Origin: Macrothele yani
Lineage: Eukaryota; Arthropoda; Arachnida; Araneae; Macrothelidae
Length of the DNA: 64,000 nucleotides
Assembly (NCBI GenBank): GCA_039090855.1
Contig: CM077006.1
Coordinates: forward strand, 44,773,336 to 44,837,335
Direction of reading: 5' to 3'
Numbering within the stretch: the first letter of the stretch is position 1; each line of letters opens with the position of its first letter. A model generated the notes under the pieces. The model was not told the DNA's origin and made no database searches. It saw only the letters and a program-made list of their open reading frames with translations. The position numbers and the translations under genes were made by a program. Below are positions 10,500 to 21,869 of this stretch, one piece after another.

Positions 10500-11465
10500 T
10501 TCTTTATGAAAACATACACAATGACCAAAAGTCAGAGAGGCCAAAGACTGCCACAGATCTGACAGGTATGTTCAACTTGTTGTCCAGTTCCTCAAAGGAG
10601 ATCATCAAGTCACTGAAAGGAGTCTGCAACAGGAACTAAAATCTTACCCACATCTGAAGTTTGCCTTTTGACTGACGTTGAAGAAAAGGAGAGTGTCAGC
10701 CAGGTGGGTTTCACGTGAATAGAGTGATGCCAAGAAACAGACTCATCTGGTAAATGCCCAGCAGTTGCTGCAACAATTGAATACTGAAGGGGAGGATTTT
10801 CTGCATTGAATTGTTGACATTGAAGAAACTTGGAAAAGGGATTTTGAACCTGAACTGAATTCTCTGTACAGTCAGTGGAGAAGTTCTTCCTCCTCCAGTC
10901 TCCAAAAATGGTGGTGGGGAATGATGAAAGTGAAGCAAATGGTGATCTTCAAGTATGATTATGCTGGTCATCATGATAGATTACCACCTGTCAATGCTGT
11001 CACAAAACAGAATTATCATGATTTTCTTCAAAAACTGCTTAGAATAATGCACAGCCGCTGACCTGAGAGTATGAAACATGAGGTGCTGCTTCTTTATGAC
11101 AACCAAAGACCACATATTGAGAAGGTCATTACTAATTTGTTGGCAAAGTACAACTGGCAGTTTCTTACTCAAGTGACAAGCAGCCCAAATTTGAGTCCAC
11201 CAGACTTTCAATGTTTCTTCAAGCTGTAACTTCCCCATGGGCATCATGCAATTTTCTCATCTGGATGAATTGTTTGTCACCTGTTTACCCAGTACATCCA
11301 CTATCTCAACAAAAGTGGACAACTGAAAGAAATCAAAGACCTTGGAACTGGAAAGCCATAGTTAAGAAGGCTACATGGGAAAGAAGCACGAGGAACACAT
11401 CAAAGAACCATTGGCAGATAGCACATTAATTTATTGCACACATGTAATAAATTAGTGCTCATTAC
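10500..11465 (+). pseudogene. Mariner-type transposase relic
   Basis: In one plus-strand frame the catalytic domain can be followed: IVDIEETWKRDFEPELNSLY (first acidic block, VAIDETW-like), an LLYDNQRPHIEK block in the place of the second Asp (HDNARPH-like), and SSPNLSPPDFQ in the place of SPDLAPSDF. At least five stops interrupt it. Ends were not defined, although GTAATAAATTAGTGCTCATT near 11443 may be the right end. Confidence 0.7.
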
Positions 11466-11482
11466 TTTTGAAATGATCTATA

Positions 11483-12763
11483 CAGGGTGTCCCGGAACTT
11501 CGTGTACAAACTTGGAGGGGAGGTAGAGAACAGTGTTAGGAACCAGAATTAAATAGGAAAGCATGGGCAGAAATGATAGGTGGTGCTGTACGCGAGCTCG
11601 CAAGGTTGGCACGTGTGACTTCCTCATTGTAGACGCGGACTGCGTGCGATCAACATCAATCGTTTCACACACGCCGAGTTGACGGATATGCACTTCGTCT
11701 ATGGCCTAACCGATGAAATGGACGTGCTGCTGATCGGTTGTATCGGGAAAAATATCCAACGAGGCGCCAACCAAATCGTCAAATGTTCGCTCGGGTACAT
11801 CAGAACCTTGCGGAACGTGGATCCTTCACAGCAACGATCGCGAACAGCACGAACACCCATATTGGAAGAGCATCTGTTGCATGCTGTGGACCGAAATCCC
11901 GGGACCAGTGTACGGGCGCTTGCTGCCACCGCCGGAACGTCTCGATCAACTGTCTGGCACGTTCTGCAGGGCGAAGCCTTACATCCCTTTTATCTTCAGA
12001 GAGTTCAATTACTGCAGCCGGATGATCGCCCACGATGTGTCGCGTTTGCACAGTGGTTTCTGCACCAAAGTGTGGCCGAACCGCAATTTCCCAGTTCTGT
12101 TATGTTTAGTGATGAAGCAACCTTTTCACGTGACAGGGTGTTCAATACGCACAACGCGCACATGTGGGCCGTAGACAACCCACATGGAACCCGCCCACAA
12201 GCCGCACAACAATGCTTCATTGTTAATGTGTGGGCGGGTATCGTGGTGGACAGTTTAGTCGGGCCATACATCTTACCACCTCGACTGGACGCTCGCAAGT
12301 ATCTCGTCTTTCTTCAGGAGGTTCTTCCGGAAATGGTGCAAGATGTCCCCGCACATGTTCAACGCGGAATGTGGTTGCAACATGATGGGGTGCCATCTCA
12401 TTACGCAAGGTGCGTACGTGACCATTTGGACCGACATTTGGAAAAAAGTGGATTGGGCGTGGCGGTTCTGTCGAATGGCCCCCAGATCACCTGATTTATC
12501 TCCTCTTGATTATTATCTCTGGGGTGCCATGAAGAGCATTGTGTACGACACGCCAGTAAATTCTAAAATGGACCTGGTGGCATGAATCTCCATCACTGCA
12601 AAGCATTTTACACTGCTTTCTGTATTGTGGCCTTACTGTGTCTTTGTGTCTCTTTCTCACATGAGGGAGAAGTTTCCGCCCATGCTTTCCTATTTAATTC
12701 TGGTTCCTAACGCTGTTCTCTACCTCCCCTCCAAGTTTGCACACGAAGTTCTGGGACACCCTG
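11483..12763 (+). mobile_element. Young Tc1/mariner-superfamily transposon with 86-bp TIRs
   Basis: CAGGGTGTCCCGGAACTTCG on the left pairs with an equivalent right terminus. The inverted repeats run 11483-11568 and 12678-12763, with about three mismatches in 86 bp. TA flanks both sides. Total length is 1281 bp. The base composition is GC-richer than the surroundings. Low TIR divergence suggests a recent arrival compared with neighbouring fossils. Confidence 0.93.
11679..12585 (+). pseudogene. Transposase of the 11483 element (helix-turn-helix plus DDD)
   Basis: It begins MTDMHFVYGLTDEM, a helix-turn-helix N-terminus common in arthropod transposons of this group, followed by a second HTH (AATAGTSRSTVWHVL). 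The catalytic region has FSDEATF, WLQHDGVPSHY and SPDLSPLDYYLWGAM. About 36 residues separate the last two Asp residues, suggesting a maT-like DD37D relative rather than classical mariner DD34D. A small indel in an A run near 12445 and another near 12480 shift the frame before the last Asp, so the protein is broken close to its end. The frame closes with TGA at about 12583. Confidence 0.85.
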
Positions 12764-13385
12764 TATAGTGTATACCTATGTACACTGAAGAGCCAAATAT
12801 TATGCCCAGAACATTTTTATATGCAAATCAAAGCAACTGCTGGTAAATGACATGTGTGAAGGTCATGAAATGGTATAAATAGTACCTGATACTGAGCTCT
12901 ATTAATCAGTGTTATTTTTGTTGCCATCTCGGAAATGCTCTGACCCAGTCATTTGGCCATTATAATTTGGCAAGGCTTGAGGGGTGCTCATGGTCAGCAG
13001 TGGTTAGTACCTTCAAAAAAGTGGTCCGAATGAGGGAAAAACCACAAACCGCAGGCAAGGTGTGGGTCGACCATGGCTCATTGATGCCAGAGGTAAGTGA
13101 AGGTGATCCCATATGGTAGGAGCCAACACAAGGGATTGGTAATTTGAATGCTGGTGATGGATGTAACGTGTCATAACACACAGTACATTGAACCATGCTG
13201 AAAATGGGGGCTGCATAACCGAGGTCCACTCCAAGTGTCTACGCTAACCTTGGTTCACCGTCGAAAGTACCTATAATGAGCATGAGAGCATCAAAACTGG
13301 ACCTTGAATGACTGGAAGAAGGTAGTCTGGACTGATGAATCTTATTTCATGTTACACCATACAGGCAGCAGGGTATGTGTGCAGC

Positions 13386-14583
13386 AAACTATGCACATGA
13401 ATAACTGGACCCAGGGTTTTCCAGCAGAACATTGCTGAAAGCATTACACTTCCTCCAGGGCTTGTTTTCATCACACACTATGTCCTGGGGTCAACACTTA
13501 CCCACGTAAATGGCGCACACATACCCTGCTGCCTGTATGGTGTAACATGAAATAAGATTCATCAGTCCAGACTACCTTCTTCCAGTCATTCAAGGTCCAG
13601 TTTTGATGCTCTCATGCTCATTATAGGTACTTTCGACGGTGAACCAAGGTTAGCGTAGACACTTGGAGTGGACCTCGGTTATGCAGCCCCCATTTTCAGC
13701 ATGGTTCAATGTACTGTGTGTTATGACACGTTACATCCATCACCAGCATTCAAATTACCAATCCCTTGTGTTGGCTCCTACCATACCTAAGTAGATGGTA
13801 GATGCCATAGTTTCCTGCACATGAATACCCAGGGTTTGCCAGCAGAATATTGCCCAAAGCATTACACTTCCTCCACCGAACCCTTGCCATGAAAGGATGT
13901 ACTTTGTCTGCAATGGTAAGTGTTGACCCCAGGACATAGTGTGTGATGAAAACAAGCCCTGGAGGAAGTGTAATGCTTTCAGCAATGTTCTGCTGGAAAA
14001 CCCTGGGTCCAGTTATTCATGTGCAGCAAACTATGGCGTCTACCATCTACCTAAACATCATTGCAGACAAAGTACATCCTTTCATGGCAAGGGTTCGGTG
14101 GAGGAAGTGTAATGCTTTGGGCGATGTTCTGCTGGCAAACCCTGGGTATTCATGTGCAGGAAACTATGGCATCTACCATCTACTTAGGTATGGTAGGAGC
14201 CAACACAAGGGATTGGTAATTTGAATGCTGGTGATGGATGTAACGTGTCATAACACACAGTACATTGAACCATGCTGAAAATGGGGGCTGCATAACCGAG
14301 GTCCACTCCAAGTGTCTACGCTAACCTTGGTTCACCGTCGAAAGTACCTATAATGAGCATGAGAGCATCAAAACTGGACCTTGAATGACTGGAAGAAGGT
14401 AGTCTGGACTGATGAATCTTATTTCATGTTACACCATACAGGCAGCAGGGTATGTGTGCGCCATTTACGTGGGTAAGTGTTGACCCCAGGACATAGTGTG
14501 TGATGAAAACAAGCCCTGGAGGAAGTGTAATGCTTTCAGCAATGTTCTGCTGGAAAACCCTGGGTCCAGTTATTCATGTGCAG
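13386..14583. repeat. Near-perfect inverted repeat, arms ~530 bp, 136-bp spacer
   Basis: 13386-13917 is the reverse complement of 14054-14583 with only one or two mismatches noticed (for example GCAATATTC versus GCGATGTTC). The arms contain the WTDESYF-encoding segment and two array units. A third copy of the same segment lies directly at 13113-13382. All three copies are almost identical, so the rearrangement is recent, or an assembly artefact. Confidence 0.85.
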
Positions 14584-17345
14584 CAAACTATGGCGTCTAC
14601 ATCCTTTCATGGCAAGGGTCCGGTGGAGGAAGTGCAATGCTTTGGGCAATGTTCTGCTGGGAAACCCTGGGTCCACTTATTCATGTGCAGGAAACTATGG
14701 CATCTACCTAAACATCACTGCAGACAAAGTACACCCTTTCATGGCAAGGGTCCGGTGGAGGAAGTGTAATGCTTTGGGCAATGTTCTGCTGGGAAACCCT
14801 GGGTCCACTTTTTCATGTGCATGAAACTATGGTGTCTACCATCTACCTAAACATCAGTGCAGACAAGGTACATCTTTTCATGGCAAGAGTCCGGTGGAGG
14901 AAGTGTAATGCTTTGGGCAATGTTCTGCTGGAAAACCCTGGGTCCACTTATTCATGTGCATGAAACTATGGTGTCTACCATCTACCTAAACATCACTGCA
15001 GACAAGGTACATCTTTTCATGGCAAAGGTCCGGCGGAGGAAGTGTAATGCTTTGGGCAATGTTCTGCTGGGAAACCCTGGGTCCACTTATTCATGTGCAG
15101 GAAACTATGGCATCTACCTAAACATCATTGCAGACAAAGTACATCCATGCATGGCAAGGGTCCGGTGGAGGAAGTGTAATGCTCTGGGCAACGCTCTGCT
15201 GGGAAAACCTGGGTCCACTTATTCATGTGCATGAAACTATGGTGTCTACCATCTACCTAAACATCATTGCAGACAAGGTACATCTTTTCATGGCAAAGGT
15301 CTGGCGGAGGAAGTGTAATGCTTTGAGCAATGTTCTGCTGGCAAACCCTGGGTATTCATGTGCAGGAAACTATGGCATCTACCATCTACCTAAACATCAT
15401 TGAAGACAAAGTACATCCTTTCATGGCAAGGGTCCGGTGGAGGAAGTGTAATGCTTTGGGCTACGTTCTGCTGGGAAACCCTGGGTCCAGTTATTCATGT
15501 GCAGGAAACTATGGTGTCTACCATCTACCTAAACATCACTGCAGACAAAGAACATCCTTTCATGGCAAGGGTCTGGCAGAGGAAGTGTAATGCTTTGGAC
15601 AATGTTCTGCTGGGAAACCCTGGGTCCACTTATTCATGCGCAGGAAACTATAGCGTCTACCATCGACAGACATGACAACCTTTAAAATCTGAAAATTGGG
15701 AGATTTTTACTCCTCATAAAATCACACTAACGCCATTTTTTATCAACATTTTCCAGACGTAGGAACAATTTTTCAGTAGTATTATTATTGGTCCACTAAA
15801 GGTTCTGGTGAAAAAAAAAACAGTGCGAAAAGCTACAAGCTCTCCCCCTACATAAATTCGTTTTCATGTATGTCGATTCCGCAAGATAGTGAAAACGTAA
15901 AATAGCCCACATATTGTTGTTTTTTACGAATAAAATAGCAGCCAACTGTTTTTCGTTTCTTCTTTAGGTTGTAAGTGAAGGCAATGATGACAAAAATCCT
16001 CGTACTAACATCACCTTTTGTTACAAGGCGAGGCTAACTGTAACTACTCCCTTTTGTCGTTAAGTGAATTCGCCGCAACTCAACTGTTTATCATCACCTA
16101 GAACGCGCGCTGCTCTGTTCAGGTGAGGGATTGAAAGACTGAACTGCAAGGAGAAGGCACGACTGCTCCCATCTGTCAATTGATTACTGGCCCTCCCTGG
16201 CATTCTTGTGGCAGAACAGGCAAACTCTTTGTTTGAGGCGTCATATGACAATCGGTCTGGAAGAAGTTTTTTTAAAGGAAATGTTTCCCGACCCATCTTG
16301 GGCGATTGGTCCAAAGCCAGCGCTTAGATCACTGTGCCACAGGGGCAACTTTCTTTTTGCAGATAGGAGAGGGAAAGTACGAGACTGATAACTGTAATGC
16401 TGCCTTGCATTGACGCAAAAAGAAAAAGATTTCACAGGCGGTTCGAAATTGTAGTGGTTGATGGAATTTTGACCATCCTAAAGACTAATTCTCAGGGAAA
16501 ATCTGGAGCACTTGGCATTCATCTGGAGGGCGAAAGGAAGGGCTAAAAATCTGGAGTCTCCCACCTAAATCTGGAGAGTTGGCACATCTGCATCTACCTA
16601 AGCATCACTGCAGACCAGGTACATCCTTTCATGGCAAGTCCGGTGGAGGAAGTGTAATGCTTTGAGAAATGTTCTGCTTGGAAACCCTCAGTCCAGTCAT
16701 TCATGTGAAGAAAACTATGTCTACCATCTACCTAAACATCACTGAAGACCATGTACACCCTTTCATGGCAAGGGTCCGGTGGAGGAAGTGTAATGCTTTG
16801 CACAGAGTTATGCTACTCCTGGGAAGCCATGGGTCCAGTTATTCATGTGCAAGAAACTATGGCATCTACCATCTACCTAAGCATCATTGCAGACCAGGTA
16901 CACCCTTTTCATGGAAAGAGTTCAGTGGAGGAAGTGTAATGTTTTGCGCAGAGTTCTGCTACTCCTAGGAAGCCATGGGTCCAGTTATTCATGTGCAGGA
17001 AACTATGGCATCTACCATCTATCTAAACATCATTGTGGACCAGGTACACCCTTTCATGGTAAAGGTTCAGTGGAGGAAATGTAATGCTTTGCGCAGAGTT
17101 CTGCTACTCCTGGGAAGCCATGGGTTCAGTTATTCATGTGCGGGGAAACTATTGTGTCTACCAGCCACCTAAACATCATTGCAGACCAGGTATACTCTTT
17201 CATGGCAAGGATCTGGTGGAGGAATTGTAATGTATTGGGCAATGTTCTGCTGGGAAACCTTGGGTCCAGTCATTCATGTGCAGGAAAATATGTCTAAACA
17301 TTATGAACATTATTGCAGACAAGGTACATCCTTTCATGGCAACGA
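13960..17345 (+). repeat. Tandem array (~16 units of ~132-147 bp) of a transposase segment
   Basis: GGAGGAAGTGTAATGC and close variants start at about 13961, 14099, 14518, 14624, 14756, 14895, 15034, 15166, 15305, 15437, 15578, 16644, 16780, 16927, 17071 and 17217. Each unit encodes, in one frame, the Tc1 core segment GGSVMLWAMFCWETLGPVIH followed by YLNIIADKVHPFMA. Unit lengths are mostly not multiples of three, so no long repeat protein results. Units on the right side (16.6-17.2 kb) share extra ACTCCTGGGAAGCCATG-type changes, showing local homogenisation. Confidence 0.92.
15666..16590. mobile_element. 925-bp insertion in the array, probable non-autonomous hAT-like element
   Basis: It interrupts an array unit between CTACCATCGA and CATCTACC. 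Ends are CAGACATGACAACC and, read inward from the right, CAGATGTGCCAACTC, which match at most positions. A clear target duplication is not visible. The left end resembles CAGAGCTGCCAACTTTTC at 36519. A 78-bp SINE fragment (16283-16360, ending in TTAGATCACTGTGCCAC) lies inside. Confidence 0.65.
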
Positions 17346-17723
17346 TATTCATTCCTAGTAGTGCAGTCTTTTAGCAGATAATGCACCGAGCCACACTGCT
17401 GCATTATTTGGGACTGGTTCACGGAACATGAGGAAGACTTCCAGGTATTACCCCAGCCTCCAAATTCCCTGGACATAATCCAATCAAGCCTGTGTGGTAT
17501 GTGTTGGAGCAGCAAATCTGATCTTCAGTAGCTCAACTATGTACCTTACACAGGTTAGAGGATCTGCTGGTAATGTGTTGGTACCACAAGACACCTTTAG
17601 AAATCTTGTAGCATGCATGCCTCACTGGGTAGGAGCTGTTTCGGCAGCACGTGGAGGACCAACATCATGTTAGGCAGGTGGTTATAATGTTTCGGCTTTT
17701 CAGTGTATACGAGAAACTACAGA

Positions 17724-19029
17724 GTGATTCTCTCGCTAGGAAACCCAAACATTCCTCAATAATTTTTTTATTTCTGTATGGTTCCCTACGAAAATCGATA
17801 TATTTTGCATCTTGTAAAACAAGGTCTTCCTAAAGCATGTGCAGAAATTGGCCCCATCCAGTATCCTTGCACTTATGTACGCGAGTCTGCAAATTGGCGA
17901 AAACTTGTGCTAATGTGACTTTGGTAATGGCAGCAACCTCCTGCCGTATTATCGCATCTTTGAGGGTGTCAATTGTTCAAAGATTATTGCGGTACACTCG
18001 GCTCTTCAGTATACCCCACAAGAAGAAATCAGGTGGCGTCAGGTCCGGTGATCTTGCCGGCCACAGATTTTGAGATTACTTGGTCAACGAAATAACTTTA
18101 AATTTCCCTCATGCTTGCATTAGATGCGCAGCACGTTGCATCGCTTTGTTGAAGGTAACCTCCCATTAATTCGTCATCTGTTAACTGATTTAAAAATTCA
18201 CTAAATATGTTCAAGTACACCTTCGTGGTAACAGTTTGATCAAAGAATATGGGACTGATAACTGATCTACAGGACAAGGCACACCACACCGCGATTTTCT
18301 CCTAATGTAAAGGCTCTGTATGAATGTCATGTGGGTTTCTTTCTGCCCATATACACATGTTTTGCAAGTTCATGTAGCCACTTCGATGACACCAGGCTTC
18401 ATCCGTAAACCATGTAATGTCTAAAATCCCAGCATGTTCTACAACGAAATGTTGGAACCATAAACAAAATTGTACACATTTATCTAAATACTTTGAAACC
18501 AACTCTTGGACTATGGAAACATGATATGGGTGCAGTTTTGCTTTTTTGACAGCTCTTTGACACGAGAAATAAGGAATACCAGTTTCTTACAAAAGTCTTC
18601 TTAAGGATCTTGTTAGCGATGCCAGTATTCGTTTCTTTACATCCTGCAGCATGCGAGAAGACTTCCGGTTGTCTCCAATTTTTTTACCGATTTGTGAATA
18701 CAGAGTTTTGATGGTGCACTTCCTTCGCCATACATATTCCAACATGCACTCTGACATTATTAAATGAACTCGTTTGCCAGTATTCACAAACAATAAACAA
18801 GCGCTGTTCAACTGAGTACGTGATTGCAGCACGTGCAATCACTCCACATTGAGTCAAACACCTAGTTGGTTGTCGCACATGTCAAGGTCACGGGTAAAGT
18901 CCACTCTGTTGTGGGGTGTGATGGTTTTGCTTCAATAGACGAAAGCTTTGTCCATGTATATTTTCATAGGAAATCATTGAGTGGTGAGGAAGTTATTTAG
19001 GTGTGTTTGGGTTTTCTAGTGAGAGAATT
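17724..19029 (-). mobile_element. Tc1/mariner-superfamily (maT-like) fossil
   Basis: Inverted ends are GATTCTCTCGCTAGGAAACC (left) and ATTCTCTCACTAGAAAACC (right, inward); length is about 1.3 kb. Minus-strand transposase pieces in order: AITYSVEQRLFIVCEYW, a start-like motif near 18830; a helix-turn-helix; WFTDEAWCHRSGYMN near 18420 (first Asp); VWCALS and FNQLTDDE-like segments; a QQSDATCC block replacing QQDGATAH (second Asp lost); and WPARSPDLTPPDFFLWG near 18040. Stops and shifts make it inactive. Confidence 0.83.
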
Positions 19030-19353
19030 AAATTGCCTTGCATATGTCCTGATAAAACTGAACAAAAGCACAGCAAAACTGAAGTATGTCATCATTACTG
19101 CAAAGGTGCAAAATTCTCACTGTTTTGCATATAGCCATATCTTCAGAAAACTTGAATATTGTCCTGGAGCTGGGAATCGAACCCTCATCTCCCGATTTCA
19201 AAGCTACATCAGCTGCTTGGAACTTCAATGTCCTGAGTTGAGTAACGGTAGCATGCTTAAATGCAAATTGGGAGATGCGGATTTTGGGGGAGGGGGAGTG
19301 CATGGGTGCTTGTATATGTACATCCATGTTACTATAACATAAGATTTACTTAC

Positions 19354-19422
19354 CGGAGGTCTAGTTTTGTCAAAGGCACCCATTGCTATTTTAAAACCAG
19401 CACCTTCACCCAGCAGAACATT
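19354..19422 (-). CDS. ACADM: ACADM exon: beta-domain to C-domain connection
   Basis: This 69-bp, phase 0/0 exon encodes the 23 residues [19 protein letters not shown] plus TRPP, bounded by TTTTAG and GTAAGTAA. The motif [18 protein letters not shown] is diagnostic for medium-chain acyl-CoA dehydrogenase. Human ACADM has one 141-bp exon here (exon 9, from memory); 72 bp (29276-29347) plus 69 bp equals 141, so an extra intron of 9.9 kb splits that exon in this organism. Confidence 0.97.
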
Positions 19423-20093
19423 CTAAAATAAAGCAGAATAATAATACAGTATACAAACATGTCAAACAACAATGTCATGATAATGTAACATACATACTGA
19501 AGGACAACTAGAAGAAAAAGAAAACATTACAAATTGCTGCTCATAAATAATTTATGGCTGTTTGTTTGAAATATATCCATTTAATGATTCTCTCATTTAC
19601 ACCCAAACATCAAGATGTCAAAACAATCAACTGCCTAGATATCTTAATTTCATGGGTATAAAATCAGAAGCATTTTAAATGAAATTAGTCATGTAGAATG
19701 TTATAACTAAGCTGGTATTTCTTCAGTAGAAGAAACAGTTGATTATGCACTGAGGTTGTTTGGACATGTGTCATTAAGGTGGATAAAACTACGACTACCT
19801 AGGCAGACATTACATTCTGTAGCATCAGGACACAGATAAAGAGTTAGATTTAGAACAAAATAGAAAGAAGGGTGGAATCAGTCATTGGCTACCATAAAAG
19901 AAAATGATATAGCCAGAAAATAATCCTGCAGTGGATAGAAAGAGATGGAGAAAGTTTTCTGCAAACCACAGTTACCATATTTTTTGGCTTATAAGTCGAC
20001 ATGGAGTACAAGTCGAATGGATTAAATTTCTCAATTTCATTATCTTCATTCCTTGATAAGTCGATCCTGAGAATAAGACGAGGATAGAACAAC
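19423..20093. other. Intron with a possible LINE C-terminal scrap
   Basis: At 19750-19960 one plus-strand frame, broken by stops, reads LRLFGHVSLRWIKLRLPRQ and then RTKWKEGWN-like text, which resembles the LRW-GHV tail found after reverse transcriptase in many LINEs. At 19978-20060 TTGGCTTATAAGTCGAC resembles a MITE end. Neither could be bounded. Confidence 0.35.
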
Positions 20094-20752
20094 CAAGGCT
20101 TGAAACATACCATGTCTAAGTTGCCCAGGGCATGTAAATTATTAACCTGGGCAGGTAAAAAAAAATCTAGTTGCCCGGTCCGGGCAACTAAATTTAAAAA
20201 TAAAAAGTTTGGAATAGAATTTCCTACTACAAAAACAGTCGTCACACGTCATGTTTCAATTCACTGCTAATCACCGGAAGTTGTATTATTGCTACGGAGT
20301 GCTAAGGACAGAAGAATATCACTTCTTTAATTATATTATGCTCTAGGTCCAGAAATTGGAGCCAAATGTTGTTAGCCAGCAATGTGATGCATGCCTTTGA
20401 TGGAACCAGCCTCTGGTGTTCAGTGACAAAGGGGCAAAAACCTCAATGATTGGAACATGGTAGAATCACTAAATTTCTGAAATACTTAATCATACCAATT
20501 TCAGCATCATCATCTCAAAACATGGGACACATGCTTTTGTGCATTGACCATTTTGAATACAGACATTAAAACGTAAATGCAAAACATGTAAAAAAAAGTT
20601 CATCATATTTTTTAACTTAAAAATGAGAGTTCTGATTGCTACCAGAAAAGATGAATTTTCCTGGGCATCCAACTTTTGCTACCTAGGCAGGTAAATAATT
20701 TCTGCACATGCCCAGCTGGGCATGTAACTTTTCAGATATTTTTCAAGCCCTG
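20094..20752. mobile_element. 659-bp MITE, CARGGCTTGAAA ends, 5-bp TSD
   Basis: The left end is CAAGGCTTGAAACAT; the right end read inward is CAGGGCTTGAAAAAT. ACAAC flanks both sides (20089-20093 and 20753-20757). GTTGCCCGG/CCGGGCAAC and other GGGCA/TGCCC inverted motifs recur internally. No coding sequence. Confidence 0.75.
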
Positions 20753-20851
20753 ACAACCCATAGTCAGTGTTCCAAAATACTGTATCTAAATTTAAATTTT
20801 TAATGTTTCAGTAAATATATATTAAAGGGAAGAGAAAAAGAAGTAACTTCT

Positions 20852-21084
20852 GCATTATTATTATTATTATTATTATTATTTTTTTGGTTGGAGGTTAACG
20901 ACCACTGTGAGCAACTCAATGGGCTATAAGAAGTTGCCCATCCCTAATTTAGGGTCATTGGTTCCAGGGAAGGGAGACAGCCAGTGCAGTAAGACAAACA
21001 CAACATCCATGCCTCACTGGGATTCGAACTTGGACCCCTTTTGGACGAATGATCAGAGGTAATCGCTTAGACCACTGCATCACC
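20852..21084 (-). mobile_element. tRNA-derived SINE, family 1 (copy 1), with an (ATT)n tract at its tail
   Basis: On the minus strand the head has an A-box-like GTGATGCAGTGGTCTAAGCG and a B-box-like GGGGTCCAAGTTCGAATCCC. The body contains CCCTAAATTAGGGATGGGC and ends CTCCAACCAAAAA. The (ATT)n microsatellite at 20852-20880 adjoins the tail. It is the same family as 39218-39435 and 61176-61388. Confidence 0.85.
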
Positions 21085-21869
21085 TTTTTTTTTTATTATT
21101 CGCTTAGGGGCGGCCATTTTTCTTTTCAGTAAACAGTTTAATCTTGTAAGTTAATTTATTTTTCTTGGGAACTGATGTCACCATATTCCTTTCCTCCTGC
21201 TGACCAGTCAAAGAAACCATCATGCAAAGGACAAAAAAAAAAATAAGACACAAAAGTGTGCAGAGTGATGATGCTTGCAGAGTGAGTTATCATTCGCTGC
21301 TTTCTCAGAGTCCAATTAAAATCAGAAACATGAAATAATTAAGATAAGCATTGAAACTATTGGAAACAATAGTTTTTTCCATGTGAAGGGTTTTAATTGA
21401 GAGATTGAAGCCCTTCACCATTTGTTGACCATTGCTGTAAGTGCTGCCAATTGTTGACATGATTCTCACTAGCCAATCAACTCTGTGACAGTGGCCTGCT
21501 TCTGAGGTTTAATCACTGCAAGATAAATGAGGTGCACCATTGCATAATAGTTTTGACAGCTTGGAACATCCAGGGGTGAATGCCACTCACATTGTCTTGG
21601 TGGGATGACGTGGAGGATGCAATTGACACATGACAACTGCCACTCCAAATCAGTCACAGACATTTCAGTGATATTTCTGTGAAACCAAAATATCCACTTT
21701 AGCAGCTTTTAAAAAAATTCTTAGTGAACAGAATACAACACACATTTTGTATGCTTTCAAAAAATTTTCTTATTATGAACATAATATTGTGTTTCAGGGG
21801 CTCAGATCATGAACAAGTTTAAGGCACAATATTTGTTTTTCTCTCACTGAGGAATTTCAAAGATGATTC
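21085..21869. other. Intron sequence, nothing recognised
   Basis: It contains a stretch related to SINE flanks (CGCTTAGGGGCGGCC at 21101) and an AT-rich remainder. I see no coding block until the LINE at 21870. Confidence 0.4.

Larger units (their letters stand above)
12783..17705 (+). mobile_element. Tc1-like element expanded to 4.9 kb by internal repeats
   Basis: Left terminus CACTGAAGAGCCAAATATTATG and right terminus read inward CACTGAAAAGCCGAAACATTA are flanked by TA. The family is normally about 1.2-1.7 kb (compare the relative at 53554-54766). The beginning (12950-13380) and end (17345-17700) are recognisable transposase: WTDESYFMLHH, then a decayed QQDNAPSH and an IKPVWYVLEQQI block. 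Between them lie a large fold-back, a tandem array of one transposase segment and a 925-bp foreign insertion. It is coding-dead. Confidence 0.85.

Noticed and set aside
13960..17345. CRISPR-like regular repeats
   Set aside because: Units are directly adjacent with no unique spacers and encode transposase text; this is a tandem array in a eukaryotic transposon.
19150..19262. tRNA-like B box GGTTCGATTCC on the minus strand
   Set aside because: The T-stem does not pair beyond 3 bp and no A box is at the right distance; at most a SINE remnant.
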